From assembly GCA_959023295.1 (NCBI GenBank), contig CAUFBM010000005.1, forward strand, positions 1 through 64,000: 64,000 bases of DNA. Direction: 5' to 3'. The translations under genes were made by a program, and so were the position numbers. The stretch's first letter is position 1. Each line of letters starts with the position of its first letter. Shown piece by piece: positions 1 to 8,885 of this stretch. The notes beneath the pieces were generated by a model, which was not told the origin of the DNA, made no database searches, and saw only the letters and a program-made list of their open reading frames with translations. Origin of the DNA: an uncultured Collinsella sp. Lineage in GTDB: Bacteria; Actinomycetota; Coriobacteriia; Coriobacteriales; Coriobacteriaceae.

Positions 1-498
1 CACGGTGCTTATTTCCCAGTGATCACTCGGACCACTTCTTAGTGAACATCAACAAGCGTTCATGCAGAAGCCGACGGTAAAGTTCCATACTGCGAACTCG
101 CAGTCGCTTGCCGCGGGGTGAAGCGCGATCGGCTATCCCTTATGTTGGATGAAAAGCCCCATGTTTTTGCAGGGGTGCATACTCGTCAAATTAATGTATA
201 GAATCGCGTATAGTGCGAGTAAGATATTGCGCTGTCCGTTTTGTGTTTAGCAAAGATATAGTTTGCATAATCTGGTCTAATCCCTGCTCTATTTAAATAA
301 AGTTGCACGTAAATGGCGTAGATATGCCTGAACTGGGCTTCTTTACGCTGAGCGGGTAAAATCGACCGTTCGCCGCTTAGGTATTTTCAAAATGAATAAA
401 ATGAGCGATAAAGAGAATATAAACCTTAATAAACTCGCGTATCGCACGGACGCGGGTTATTAATGGGTTGTAGGCCTTTTACAGAAAGGATTCCAGCA
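1..498. other. Upstream intergenic region of the first carbamate kinase
   Basis: No convincing coding frame is visible here. The part from about 180 to 460 is clearly more AT-rich than the coding DNA that follows, as expected of a promoter region. A ribosome binding site (AGAAAGGA) lies just before the kinase start at 499. I could not pick out a convincing -35/-10 pair, riboswitch or terminator. Confidence 0.4.
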
Positions 499-1461
499 AT
501 GTCTAAGCCTCTTGGCAAGCCCGATCGTATTGTCGTCGCCCTCGGCGGCAACGCCCTCGGCAACAACCCCGTCGAGCAGATCGAGGCCGTGAGCAACACC
601 GCCCACGCTCTCCTCGGCCTCATCGAGCAGGGCAACGAGATCATCATCACCCACGGCAACGGCCCGCAGGTCGGCATGATCCAGAACGCCTTCGCCGCTG
701 CCCACGATGCCATCGGCACCCCCGAGATGCCGCTGCCCGAGTGCGGCGCCATGTCCCAGGGCTACATCGGCTACCACCTGCAGCAGGGCATCGGCCGCGA
801 GATGCACAAGCGCTATAAGCGCTGGCACGCCGCCACCGTCGTCACCCAGATCGAGTGCGATCCCGACGATCCCGCGTTCAAGAACCCGACCAAGCCGATC
901 GGCCCCTTCTACACCGAGGAGCAGGCCAAGGAGTTCATGGCCGAGGACCCCTCCAAGGTCTTCGTCGAGGATTCCGGCCGCGGCTGGCGTCGCGTCGTCG
1001 CCTCCCCCGATCCCAAGAAGATCGTCGAGGCCGACTCCATCCTCAACCTGCTCGACAACGAGTTCATCGTCATCGCCTGCGGTGGCGGCGGCATCCCCGT
1101 CGTCCGCGACTACGAGAACAAGGGCTGCTACAAGGGCGTTCCCGCCGTCATCGACAAGGACCTGGGCGGCGAGCTGCTGGCCGAGGACTGCGACGCCGAC
1201 GTTCTGTTCCTGCTGACCGCCGTCGAGCACGTCGCCATCAACTTTGGCAAGCCCAACCAGGAGGAGCTCGAGGACATCACCGCCGACGAGGCCGAGCGCC
1301 TGGCCGACGAGGGCCAGTTCGGCAAGGGCTCCATGGAGCCCAAGGTCCGCGCCGCCATCAAGTTCGCCCGTTCCCGCAAGGGCCGCACCTGCATCATCGG
1401 CGCCCTGGACAAGGCCGCCGAGACCATGGCCGGCCTCTCCGGTACCCGCATCCACGAGTAG
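499..1461 (+). CDS. arcC: Carbamate kinase (copy 1)
   Basis: Carbamate kinase transfers the phosphate of carbamoyl phosphate to ADP, the ATP-yielding last step of the arginine deiminase pathway in the cytoplasm. The 320-residue length is normal for the family. The family glycine motifs are visible: VALGGNALGNN near the N-terminus, THGNGPQVG around residue 55, and ACGGGGIPV near residue 195. The start at MSKPLGK is chosen because AGAAAGGA precedes it; an in-frame ATG 36 bases upstream has no such site. From codon 7 onward the gene is essentially identical at nucleotide level to the copy at 7630-8592, although the first 20 bases use different codons for similar residues. It stands apart from the rest of the arc operon, with its own upstream region and terminator. 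Confidence 0.95.
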   Translation: MSKPLGKPDRIVVALGGNALGNNPVEQIEAVSNTAHALLGLIEQGNEIIITHGNGPQVGMIQNAFAAAHDAIGTPEMPLPECGAMSQGYIGYHLQQGIGREMHKRYKRWHAATVVTQIECDPDDPAFKNPTKPIGPFYTEEQAKEFMAEDPSKVFVEDSGRGWRRVVASPDPKKIVEADSILNLLDNEFIVIACGGGGIPVVRDYENKGCYKGVPAVIDKDLGGELLAEDCDADVLFLLTAVEHVAINFGKPNQEELEDITADEAERLADEGQFGKGSMEPKVRAAIKFARSRKGRTCIIGALDKAAETMAGLSGTRIHE

Positions 1462-1565
1462 TCTCTACTCTGTCGCCTCTCTCGTGGGCGCCAGGCAAGA
1501 CGCCCACAAACTAGCCTCTCTTCATGAGCCCCGCAGTCCGCTCCGACTGCGGGGCTTTTGCTGTT
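518..1565 (+). repeat. Long direct repeat, copy 1 (arcC body plus terminator)
   Basis: This ~1,048-base stretch recurs at 7649-8696 with a constant offset of 7,131 bases. I see a single difference, A at 1546 versus G at 8677, in the terminator stem. Identity starts inside codon 7 of arcC and stops just after the terminator, so the ends do not match gene borders. That suggests gene conversion or a recombination-derived duplication. Confidence 0.9.
1527..1559 (+). terminator. Rho-independent terminator after arcC copy 1
   Basis: A 12-bp stem (AGCCCCGCAGTC paired with GACTGCGGGGCT) with a six-base loop is followed by TTTT. It lies 65 bases after the kinase stop codon. Confidence 0.9.
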
Positions 1566-1608
1566 TGGAGCGCGAGCAAATGAGGAAGGCGAATAAGAGC
1601 CAATCTGA

Positions 1609-2259
1609 TTAGATGCTCAGGTCATGGGATGCCTGAAACCAGACGATGACTCCGAGAATCCTGATTCGGCGTTTGTCCAGCACAATATCCGGTTCCGACG
1701 TGCGATATGAGTAGGATGACAGCATCACGGTGTTCGTGCCGGTGCTATATCGCCGTATGACCATTCTGGAATTATCGGCCAAGGCGATGACGGAGCATCC
1801 GTTCCAGGGTTTCAGGTTGGGGTCCACCAGGAGAAGGGATCCTATCGGATAGCATTTGGACATGGCAGATGTGTCCATTTGAACAAAAAAGCACCCGCGA
1901 TGGTTTTTGAATACGGATGAGGGGAGCGCCGTTGTTCCGGTCTGCTTAAGTCCCGTTCTGCCTCCATTCATCTGGATTTTAAATACATCGCAAAGGGAGT
2001 CAGTAGTAGTTTCCTTGGATTTCCGCTTCTGCCCCTCGTAGTCGAGCTTTGCGGCAAGCCCTGCGGTTTCAGATGTGAGATCGTCGAGCGGCAGATTGAA
2101 TTTCGATACGATCTTGAGCAATGTTGACCGGCGGATGGCATAGCGGTCCTTTTCCCAACGGCATACCGTTTCTTTGGAGACGCCGATGAGTGCCGCGAAC
2201 TCCTCTTGCGTGAGCTGCTCGCGCTTGCGAAGAGCCTTTATGTTTTGACCCGTTCCCAT
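1609..2259 (-). CDS. XRE-family regulator with LexA/S24-like C-terminal domain
   Basis: This 216-residue protein has an N-terminal XRE helix-turn-helix (about residues 5-60, with QEEFAALIGVSKETVCRWEK) and a C-terminal half resembling the S24 peptidase-like domain of phage-type repressors. The serine region reads MDTSAMSKCYPIGSLLLVD. The position where the family has its catalytic lysine reads VIRRYS, so self-cleavage is doubtful and the domain may be only a dimerisation or sensing module. The start MGTGQN is chosen because it begins right at the HTH domain. It lies one base after the stop of the upstream arginine deiminase, so the two are probably translationally coupled. Placement suggests it regulates arginine catabolism; the ligand is unknown. 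Confidence 0.75.
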   Translation of the reverse strand: MGTGQNIKALRKREQLTQEEFAALIGVSKETVCRWEKDRYAIRRSTLLKIVSKFNLPLDDLTSETAGLAAKLDYEGQKRKSKETTTDSLCDVFKIQMNGGRTGLKQTGTTALPSSVFKNHRGCFFVQMDTSAMSKCYPIGSLLLVDPNLKPWNGCSVIALADNSRMVIRRYSTGTNTVMLSSYSYRTSEPDIVLDKRRIRILGVIVWFQASHDLSI

Positions 2260-2260
2260 G

Positions 2261-3511
2261 TTATGAAGCGCGGACGAGGGGAAGGCAGAGGCAGCTGGGG
2301 CCGCCAAAGCCGTTTGTCAGCTCAAAGATAGAGATGGGCACAAGTTCAATGCCCGCCTGCTCCAGTGCTTTGTTAGTCTCGGCGTTCTCTTCGTATACGC
2401 AGACCTTGCCGGGCTCCAGGCAAAGGGTGCTTATGGCATTGTTGGTTCTTTCGACCTCTGCCGCTCCGGGATTTGAACCGCCGCAAGGGATGAATTGCAG
2501 CGAGCTTGAACCCAGGGCTAATCTCAAGGCTTCTTTCAGCCCACCTTCGACATGGCGCGCCCGGGTTGTCCTTTCCGATCTGCCCCGTGTAATGCGGTAG
2601 ACTCGCGCTTGATCGAGAAGCTCCCGGGCTACGAGGAATGTCTCGTAGCCAACACGAGTGAAGTATGTGTCGAGATGAATACAGAGATCATCGTAGGGAA
2701 CCTGAATGGCCCATACGGACTCAATAGTTGAGCGCTCATCCCAGAGCAAGTTATTTGCTAGGGTATCTATCGCTGCCGGCTCGGTTCGTTGGGATATACC
2801 AACGGCAACGTTCTCGCTATTGAGGTTGTGCAGGTCGCCGCCTTCAATGTGGTAAGTCGATTCATGCTTGAAGAACTGAGGGATCTCGCGGAAATCCGGG
2901 TGATAGCTAAAAATCGTTTTGTAGGCGATAACCTCACGGTTGCGCTCTGACCAGTACATATGGTTGAGCGTGACACCTTCGCCGATGACGCTCGCCGGAT
3001 CGCGCGTGAACCACATGGTGTTAAGGGGGCCTACGAGAAGGTCGTCAGGCGAATATGCGTCTCCTGTCAGTTTTGCGAGGCTGAACATCTCTTTATCCGT
3101 GTCGAAGACCTGGGAATAACGGATGCCGTTGACGGCCGCTTGGGCCAGAGCGCGGGAGCCCTCGATGTGCTCGAGGTAATCGCGAATAGCGGACTCGAGC
3201 TCAATGCCGCACGCGCCGCATTCTCTAATGAAGCTATCGATAAAGGAGCGACGCGCTTGGTCTGTCGCATCAAGGGCTTCGGTAAGAAGGTTTTCAAGAT
3301 AGAGAATCTCTACTCCTTCGCGCTCGAGCATCGCCGAGTAAGCATGATGCTCCTTGAGAGCCTTTTCAAGATCGAATGAGCTGCTAGACGGGCGTAGCGT
3401 AAAGACTTGATTGAACTGCCCGTCGGGGTAATTGCGCGTTTCGGAGCCGGGGCAGTGCAGGAGGGCCTTTTTTAGCTTTCCTATTTCGTTTTGAACATGT
3501 AGTGCGGACAT
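2261..3511 (-). CDS. Arginine deiminase (divergent paralogue)
   Basis: Arginine deiminase hydrolyses arginine to citrulline and ammonia. This 416-residue protein has the family signatures: GPLNTMWFTRD around the middle, the ESTYHIEGGD block, a CIHLDTYF histidine block, and the C-terminal GGPSC containing the nucleophilic cysteine. The start MSALHVQNEIGK is preceded by GAGGT at good spacing. It differs clearly from the paralogue at 5268-6512, which ends GGPRCMTMPF rather than GGPSCLCLPL, so this is not a recent duplication. It is transcribed with the downstream XRE regulator and divergently from the antiporter. Arginine or a related guanidino compound could be the substrate. Confidence 0.88.
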   Translation of the reverse strand: MSALHVQNEIGKLKKALLHCPGSETRNYPDGQFNQVFTLRPSSSSFDLEKALKEHHAYSAMLEREGVEILYLENLLTEALDATDQARRSFIDSFIRECGACGIELESAIRDYLEHIEGSRALAQAAVNGIRYSQVFDTDKEMFSLAKLTGDAYSPDDLLVGPLNTMWFTRDPASVIGEGVTLNHMYWSERNREVIAYKTIFSYHPDFREIPQFFKHESTYHIEGGDLHNLNSENVAVGISQRTEPAAIDTLANNLLWDERSTIESVWAIQVPYDDLCIHLDTYFTRVGYETFLVARELLDQARVYRITRGRSERTTRARHVEGGLKEALRLALGSSSLQFIPCGGSNPGAAEVERTNNAISTLCLEPGKVCVYEENAETNKALEQAGIELVPISIFELTNGFGGPSCLCLPLVRAS

Positions 3512-3572
3512 AAGACCTCGCTTTGGCGATGAGTATTGATTGCTTCCATAGTGGCACATTACGAGATTGATT

Positions 3573-3670
3573 CAATTTACATCATATTTGTCACAGGAGA
3601 ATGGCATGAACAAGGCTAGTAATTGATGTTAAACATCTATTTAAAGAGACAATTGACGAATTACATCAAT
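3573..3670. promoter_or_regulatory. Divergent regulatory region with ACATCA half-sites
   Basis: The 277-base gap between the divergent deiminase and antiporter genes is AT-rich. It contains TTTACATCAT at 3576, ATTGATGTTAAACATC at 3622 and TTACATCAAT at 3661, that is, repeated ACATCA half-sites in both orientations. They are candidate operators for the XRE regulator encoded nearby or for an arginine repressor. This assignment is inference. Confidence 0.4.
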
Positions 3671-3788
3671 CTGGAATCCGTTTACGGGTCGATGCGCTTC
3701 GTTGGCGGGCGAAGAGACGGAAGGGTGTTTTGCGCGATGACACAATGGCTTTGCCGGCAACGAAAAACCCCTGAATTAAGGAGGAGAG

Positions 3789-5225
3789 ATGGCAGAGACA
3801 GAAAAGAAGCGCACTCTTCGAGTCCCGCACGTGTACACCATCATTCTCGTCTTGATGGCCGTATTTGCCGTTCTGACCTGGGTCGTGCCTTCGGGTTCGT
3901 TTGAGCGCCAGGAGGTTAACGGTCGCGAGGTAACGGTCTCGGGCACCTATGAGCCTGTCGATAAGGTCTATACGGACGAGGACGGCAACGAGGTCGATCT
4001 TCGCCAAGGCATCTTCGAAGTACTTGAGGCCCCTGCGATCGGCATCCAGCAAGCGGTCGAGGTCGTTGCATTCATTATGATCGTGGGAGGTTCCTTCCAG
4101 GTCATCACGGCGACCGGAGCCATCACGAGCGGCGTCGCCCGAGTGGTGAAGAAGTTCAAGAGCAAGGACGTCCTCATCATTCCGATCCTAATGGTGCTTT
4201 TTGCTTTGGGCGGCAGCACCTTTGGTATGGCAGAGGAGACGCTTCCGTTCTTTGCGATTCTTATGCCGATCATGATGGCCATGGGCTTCGACTCAATTAC
4301 AGCGTTCATGACGGTGTTTGTGGGTGCCCGTATCGGATACATCGCATCTACCGTAAACCCGTTCAACGTCCTGATTTCCCAGGGCATCCTCGGTATCCAG
4401 GGCAACCCCCAGCTTTGGTTGCGTACTATCGCCCTTGTCGTGCTCACTGCAGTTGCCATCGCATGGGTTGTGATGTATGCCCTCAAGGTTAAGAAGAATC
4501 CCGAGGCATCCCCAGCTTTCCACGATGATATCGAGAAGCGCAAAGAGTTTGGTGCGGACGAGAATCTCCTCGATAGCGAGTTCACCGGTAGGCAGAAAGC
4601 CGTTATGGTTATTTTCGTGCTTGGACTTGCCGCCATCATTTGGGGTCTGGTGGCCCAGGGCTGGTACATGAACGAAATCTCTGCGATTTTCTTGGCCATG
4701 GCCCTTCTTTCGGGTGTTGTTTCCGGGATGAATGAGAAGGAGATCGCTGGCGAGTTCGTTAAGGGAATTGCAGACTTCGCGTTCTCTGCCATCGTTGTTG
4801 GCCTCGCCCGCGGAATCCTCGTAATCGCCAATGACGGCCTCATCATCGATACGATTCTCAACACGCTCGCCACGGCTCTCTCCGGAGTTCCGGCAGTTAT
4901 CTTTACGAGCATTCTCTATGTCGTGGATAACCTTCTGTCGATCCTCGTTCCGAGCTCCTCGGGCATCGCTGCTCTTACGATTCCCATTTTCGGCCCGCTT
5001 GTTGAGCTGATGGGCTTAAACCCCGAGGCCGCAGTTACTGGTCTTTCCATGGGCAGCGCGGCCATGTCTCTCATTTCGCCAACAAGCGCGATGCTCGTTG
5101 CCGGTCTTGGCGTCTGCAAGATTCCGCTAGGCCAGTGGTGGAAGGTCGCTTGGAAATTCTTCCTGGTCGTAAGCGTTATCTGCATGGCATTCACTGCGGT
5201 TTCGGGTCTTATCCCCCTGCCGTAA
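3789..5225 (+). CDS. YfcC-family arginine/ornithine antiporter-like membrane protein
   Basis: This 478-residue protein is strongly hydrophobic with about 12 predicted membrane segments. The first is IILVLMAVFAVLTWVVPSG near residue 20. It resembles the YfcC/C4-dicarboxylate-type permease family, members of which are found in arginine deiminase operons as basic amino acid antiporters. A soluble stretch (PSGSFERQEVNGREV and following) after the first segment is typical of the family. A ribosome binding site AAGGAGGAGAG precedes the ATG. It is the first gene of the operon with arginine deiminase, ornithine carbamoyltransferase and carbamate kinase, so arginine uptake coupled to ornithine export is the likely role. 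Substrate assignment rests on context. Confidence 0.8.
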   Translation: MAETEKKRTLRVPHVYTIILVLMAVFAVLTWVVPSGSFERQEVNGREVTVSGTYEPVDKVYTDEDGNEVDLRQGIFEVLEAPAIGIQQAVEVVAFIMIVGGSFQVITATGAITSGVARVVKKFKSKDVLIIPILMVLFALGGSTFGMAEETLPFFAILMPIMMAMGFDSITAFMTVFVGARIGYIASTVNPFNVLISQGILGIQGNPQLWLRTIALVVLTAVAIAWVVMYALKVKKNPEASPAFHDDIEKRKEFGADENLLDSEFTGRQKAVMVIFVLGLAAIIWGLVAQGWYMNEISAIFLAMALLSGVVSGMNEKEIAGEFVKGIADFAFSAIVVGLARGILVIANDGLIIDTILNTLATALSGVPAVIFTSILYVVDNLLSILVPSSSGIAALTIPIFGPLVELMGLNPEAAVTGLSMGSAAMSLISPTSAMLVAGLGVCKIPLGQWWKVAWKFFLVVSVICMAFTAVSGLIPLP

Positions 5226-5267
5226 ATGCAAAACCCCACATACAAGTTGTGAGAAAGAAGGATAGAG

Positions 5268-6512
5268 ATGAACAAAGGACTGAACGTTCATAGCGAGATT
5301 GGCGCCCTCAAGAAGGTGTGCGTCCATCGCCCCGGTATGGATCTTGTAAACATGAAGGCGGAGGATTTCGACCGCGTTTGGATTCACGACGCGTTCTATC
5401 TGGACTATGCCCAGAAAGAGCACGATCAGTTTACCGACCTTCTTCGCGGCGCTGGCGCCGAGGTCGTCTATATGGAAGAGCTGCTCGCTGAGACGTTTGA
5501 CAAAGTCGAGGGCACTCGCGCAGAGTTCATGACGAAGTTCATGGGTGAGTCCGGCATCTCCAACGCGGCCCTTCGCCAGGCCGTTGTCGAGAAGCTTGAT
5601 TCGATTAAGGACAACAAGGAGTTTGTCCTTGCTGCCATGGGCGGCCTCTACGTTCGCGACCTCGAGATCCCCAAGGTTGGCGGTTCTCTTGCCAGTATGG
5701 ACGGCGAGGAGTTGAAGGCTGACGATATGGTGCTGTTCCCCATGCCGGCCTCGTATTTCTCCCGTGACCCTCTGGCTGTCGTGGGCAAGGGCGCTACCAT
5801 GAACCGCATGTACTGGAATCAGCGCAACCGCGAGGTAATCTTCTACGAAACGGTGCTGCGCAACCATCCCGATTACGCCGGTAGCCCCATCTGGTACGAC
5901 CACAACAGCGAGTGGCATATCGAGGGCGGCGATATCCTCAACATCAACGCCAAGACGCTCGCCATCGGTATTTCCGAGCGCACCCAGACTGCAGCCATCG
6001 ATGAGCTCGCCAAGAATATGTTCTGGGGTTCCGATGAGGCCGAGATCGAGAACATCTATGCCATCAAGATTCCGCACGGCTATGCCTACATGCACCTCGA
6101 CACCGTCTGCACGCAGGTCGATCGCGATAAGTTCACGGTCTATCCCGGCATCTACCAGACGCTTCGTGCCTACCGCCTGACCAAGGGCGATTCGGAGGGG
6201 GAGGTGCATATCGAGGAACTCGAGGGCACCCTGCAGCATATCCTCGAGCTTGCGACGGGTATGGACCATATCACCATGATTGAGTGCGGTGGCGGCGATC
6301 CGATCGAGGCTTCCCGTGAGCAGTGGAACGATGGTTCCAACACTCTTGCGGTCGCACCGGGCAAGGTCTGCGTGTATGAGCGCAACGTTGTCACCAACGA
6401 TGCTCTTTACAAGGCTGGCGTCGAGCTGCTCGTCGCTCCCTCCGAGGAGCTTTCTCGCGGTCGCGGCGGCCCGCGCTGCATGACCATGCCGTTCTGGCGT
6501 GAGGAAATCTAA
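5268..6512 (+). CDS. arcA: Arginine deiminase
   Basis: Converts arginine to citrulline and ammonia, the first step of the arginine deiminase pathway. The 414-residue length is normal. Motifs seen are MPASYFSRDPLAVV, EWHIEGGDILNIN, YMHLDTVCTQVD, and the C-terminal GGPRCMTMPF with the catalytic cysteine. AGAAGGATAGAG provides the ribosome binding site. It follows the antiporter by 42 bases with no terminator between them, and precedes arcB, giving the order antiporter-arcA-arcB-arcC. Confidence 0.95.
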   Translation: MNKGLNVHSEIGALKKVCVHRPGMDLVNMKAEDFDRVWIHDAFYLDYAQKEHDQFTDLLRGAGAEVVYMEELLAETFDKVEGTRAEFMTKFMGESGISNAALRQAVVEKLDSIKDNKEFVLAAMGGLYVRDLEIPKVGGSLASMDGEELKADDMVLFPMPASYFSRDPLAVVGKGATMNRMYWNQRNREVIFYETVLRNHPDYAGSPIWYDHNSEWHIEGGDILNINAKTLAIGISERTQTAAIDELAKNMFWGSDEAEIENIYAIKIPHGYAYMHLDTVCTQVDRDKFTVYPGIYQTLRAYRLTKGDSEGEVHIEELEGTLQHILELATGMDHITMIECGGGDPIEASREQWNDGSNTLAVAPGKVCVYERNVVTNDALYKAGVELLVAPSEELSRGRGGPRCMTMPFWREEI

Positions 6513-6598
6513 TCAGCTTTAGCGTATCTGGGCGGCGCGGGTGCGTCTGCGCCGCCCATCCCTCCTTGTGTGTTCCAACAATCGAAAGGACTCAAATC

Positions 6599-7606
6599 AT
6601 GGCTCTTAATCTTTCTGGTCGAAGCGTTCTTACCCTGCTTGACTTTACGTCCGAGGAAATCGAGTACATGCTCGACCTCTCAAAGAACTTCAAGGATATG
6701 AAGCGCGCCGGGTATCCGCACCGCTTTCTCGAGGGCAAGAACATTGTCCTGCTGTTTGAGAAGACCTCCACGCGCACGCGCTGTGCCTTCGAGGTCGGCG
6801 GTATGGACCTGGGTATGGGCGTGACCTACCTCGACCCCGGCTCGTCGCAGATGGGCAAGAAAGAGTCCATCGAGGATACCGCCCGCGTGCTCGGTCGCAT
6901 GTATGACGGTATTGAGTATCGCGGCTCCGACCAGTCGATCGTCGAGGAGCTTGCCGCCAAGGCTGGCGTTCCCGTCTGGAACGGTCTGACCAACGAGTAC
7001 CATCCCACCCAGGCCCTTGCCGACATTCTTACCATGCGTGAGGAGTTTGGCGACACGCGCGGCATGAAGCTCACCTATATGGGCAAGGAGCAGGGCAACG
7101 TCAGCGACTCCCTGATGGTTATCTGCGCCAAGCTCGGCATTAACTTCTGCTCCTGCGGACCCAAGGGCGATGTCGAGGGCGCCACGCACTTCGATCCCGA
7201 GCTTCTTGAGCGCTGCCAGGAGATCGCCGCTCAGAATGGCTGCACGATCCAGCTCACTGAGGATATCGACGAGGGCGTCAAGGATGCAGACGTGATCTAT
7301 ACGGACGTTTGGGTCGGTATGGGCCAGGCTGAGGAGCTGTGGAAGAGCCGAATCGATCTTCTCTCTCCCTATCGAGTAACGCCCGAGGTCATGGCCAAGG
7401 CAAACCCCGGCGCCATCTTTATGCACTGCCTGCCGAGCTTCCACGATACACAGACCACCATCGGCGCCGAGATTGCCGAGAAGTTCGGCGTGACCGAGAT
7501 GGAGGTTTCCGACGAGGTCTTTGAGAGCGCGCAGTCTCGCGTGTTCCAGGAGGCCGAGAACCGCATGCATACCATTAAGGCCATGATGTACGCGACGCTT
7601 CGCTAG
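6599..7606 (+). CDS. arcB: Ornithine carbamoyltransferase (catabolic)
   Basis: Splits citrulline with phosphate into ornithine and carbamoyl phosphate. The 335-residue protein has the carbamoyl-phosphate motif FEKTSTRTR near residue 57, HPTQALAD around residue 140 and HCLPSFHD near residue 277, all diagnostic of the family. The start MALNLSGRS is preceded by GAAAGGA. The gene lies between arcA and arcC in one operon, supporting the catabolic rather than biosynthetic direction. The last step of the operon, carbamate kinase, begins 23 bases downstream. Confidence 0.95.
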   Translation: MALNLSGRSVLTLLDFTSEEIEYMLDLSKNFKDMKRAGYPHRFLEGKNIVLLFEKTSTRTRCAFEVGGMDLGMGVTYLDPGSSQMGKKESIEDTARVLGRMYDGIEYRGSDQSIVEELAAKAGVPVWNGLTNEYHPTQALADILTMREEFGDTRGMKLTYMGKEQGNVSDSLMVICAKLGINFCSCGPKGDVEGATHFDPELLERCQEIAAQNGCTIQLTEDIDEGVKDADVIYTDVWVGMGQAEELWKSRIDLLSPYRVTPEVMAKANPGAIFMHCLPSFHDTQTTIGAEIAEKFGVTEMEVSDEVFESAQSRVFQEAENRMHTIKAMMYATLR

Positions 7607-7629
7607 CAGCTGGGAAGTGAACGAACACT

Positions 7630-8592
7630 ATGAGTAAACCGTACGGAAAGCCCGATCGTATTGTCGTCGCCCTCGGCGGCAACGCCCTCGGCAACAACCC
7701 CGTCGAGCAGATCGAGGCCGTGAGCAACACCGCCCACGCTCTCCTCGGCCTCATCGAGCAGGGCAACGAGATCATCATCACCCACGGCAACGGCCCGCAG
7801 GTCGGCATGATCCAGAACGCCTTCGCCGCTGCCCACGATGCCATCGGCACCCCCGAGATGCCGCTGCCCGAGTGCGGCGCCATGTCCCAGGGCTACATCG
7901 GCTACCACCTGCAGCAGGGCATCGGCCGCGAGATGCACAAGCGCTATAAGCGCTGGCACGCCGCCACCGTCGTCACCCAGATCGAGTGCGATCCCGACGA
8001 TCCCGCGTTCAAGAACCCGACCAAGCCGATCGGCCCCTTCTACACCGAGGAGCAGGCCAAGGAGTTCATGGCCGAGGACCCCTCCAAGGTCTTCGTCGAG
8101 GATTCCGGCCGCGGCTGGCGTCGCGTCGTCGCCTCCCCCGATCCCAAGAAGATCGTCGAGGCCGACTCCATCCTCAACCTGCTCGACAACGAGTTCATCG
8201 TCATCGCCTGCGGTGGCGGCGGCATCCCCGTCGTCCGCGACTACGAGAACAAGGGCTGCTACAAGGGCGTTCCCGCCGTCATCGACAAGGACCTGGGCGG
8301 CGAGCTGCTGGCCGAGGACTGCGACGCCGACGTTCTGTTCCTGCTGACCGCCGTCGAGCACGTCGCCATCAACTTTGGCAAGCCCAACCAGGAGGAGCTC
8401 GAGGACATCACCGCCGACGAGGCCGAGCGCCTGGCCGACGAGGGCCAGTTCGGCAAGGGCTCCATGGAGCCCAAGGTCCGCGCCGCCATCAAGTTCGCCC
8501 GTTCCCGCAAGGGCCGCACCTGCATCATCGGCGCCCTGGACAAGGCCGCCGAGACCATGGCCGGCCTCTCCGGTACCCGCATCCACGAGTAG
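7630..8592 (+). CDS. arcC: Carbamate kinase (copy 2, operon copy)
   Basis: This is the ATP-yielding kinase of the arc operon. The 320-residue product differs from copy 1 only at residue 5 (Tyr instead of Leu). The first seven codons use different bases from copy 1, after which the nucleotide sequence matches. It follows arcB by 23 bases with a ribosome binding site GGGAAGTGA. The shared terminator hairpin lies 65 bases after the stop. Having two identical kinases could raise dosage, or it could be a by-product of recombination at the island borders. Confidence 0.95.
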   Translation: MSKPYGKPDRIVVALGGNALGNNPVEQIEAVSNTAHALLGLIEQGNEIIITHGNGPQVGMIQNAFAAAHDAIGTPEMPLPECGAMSQGYIGYHLQQGIGREMHKRYKRWHAATVVTQIECDPDDPAFKNPTKPIGPFYTEEQAKEFMAEDPSKVFVEDSGRGWRRVVASPDPKKIVEADSILNLLDNEFIVIACGGGGIPVVRDYENKGCYKGVPAVIDKDLGGELLAEDCDADVLFLLTAVEHVAINFGKPNQEELEDITADEAERLADEGQFGKGSMEPKVRAAIKFARSRKGRTCIIGALDKAAETMAGLSGTRIHE

Positions 8593-8696
8593 TCTCTACT
8601 CTGTCGCCTCTCTCGTGGGCGCCAGGCAAGACGCCCACAAACTAGCCTCTCTTCATGAGCCCCGCAGTCCGCTCCGGCTGCGGGGCTTTTGCTGTT
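7649..8696 (+). repeat. Long direct repeat, copy 2 (arcC body plus terminator)
   Basis: This is the partner of the repeat at 518-1565 and lies in the same orientation. The two bracket about 6 kb holding the XRE regulator, both deiminases, the antiporter and arcB. Homologous recombination between them would remove a 7,131-base unit and leave a single arcC. Confidence 0.9.
8658..8690 (+). terminator. Rho-independent terminator after the arc operon
   Basis: This is the same hairpin as at 1527-1559, with one A-to-G change at 8677 that turns a pair into a G-U wobble. It is followed by TTTT. Confidence 0.9.
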
Positions 8697-8758
8697 GAGG
8701 TAGCTGTTCATGAGGAATGCTGCGAGCCGCGCCCAAATGACGAGAGTGGATGGCTGGT

Positions 8759-8873
8759 CATTGGGGACAGACTTAAATGAGTAGCACCGATCAGCTGCGT
8801 AAAGTGCAGCCCACAATGAGTGTCCAAAGCGGGGCACAGTTTCCCAGGCACTCATTTAAGTCTGTCCCCAATG
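8759..8873. repeat. Inverted repeat with GGGGACAG core
   Basis: Perfect 24-base arms at 8759-8782 and 8850-8873 contain GGGGACAGACTTAAATGAGT and its complement. They enclose a 67-base centre. It belongs to the GGGACAG-type palindromes found in several other gaps of the window and resembles REP elements. Confidence 0.7.
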
Positions 8874-8885
8874 AGTGCCCAATGA

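Noticed and set aside
1609..3511. XRE/S24-like repressor as a sign of a prophage
   Set aside because: No integrase, terminase, capsid or tail gene is present. The regulator is coupled to an arginine deiminase gene.
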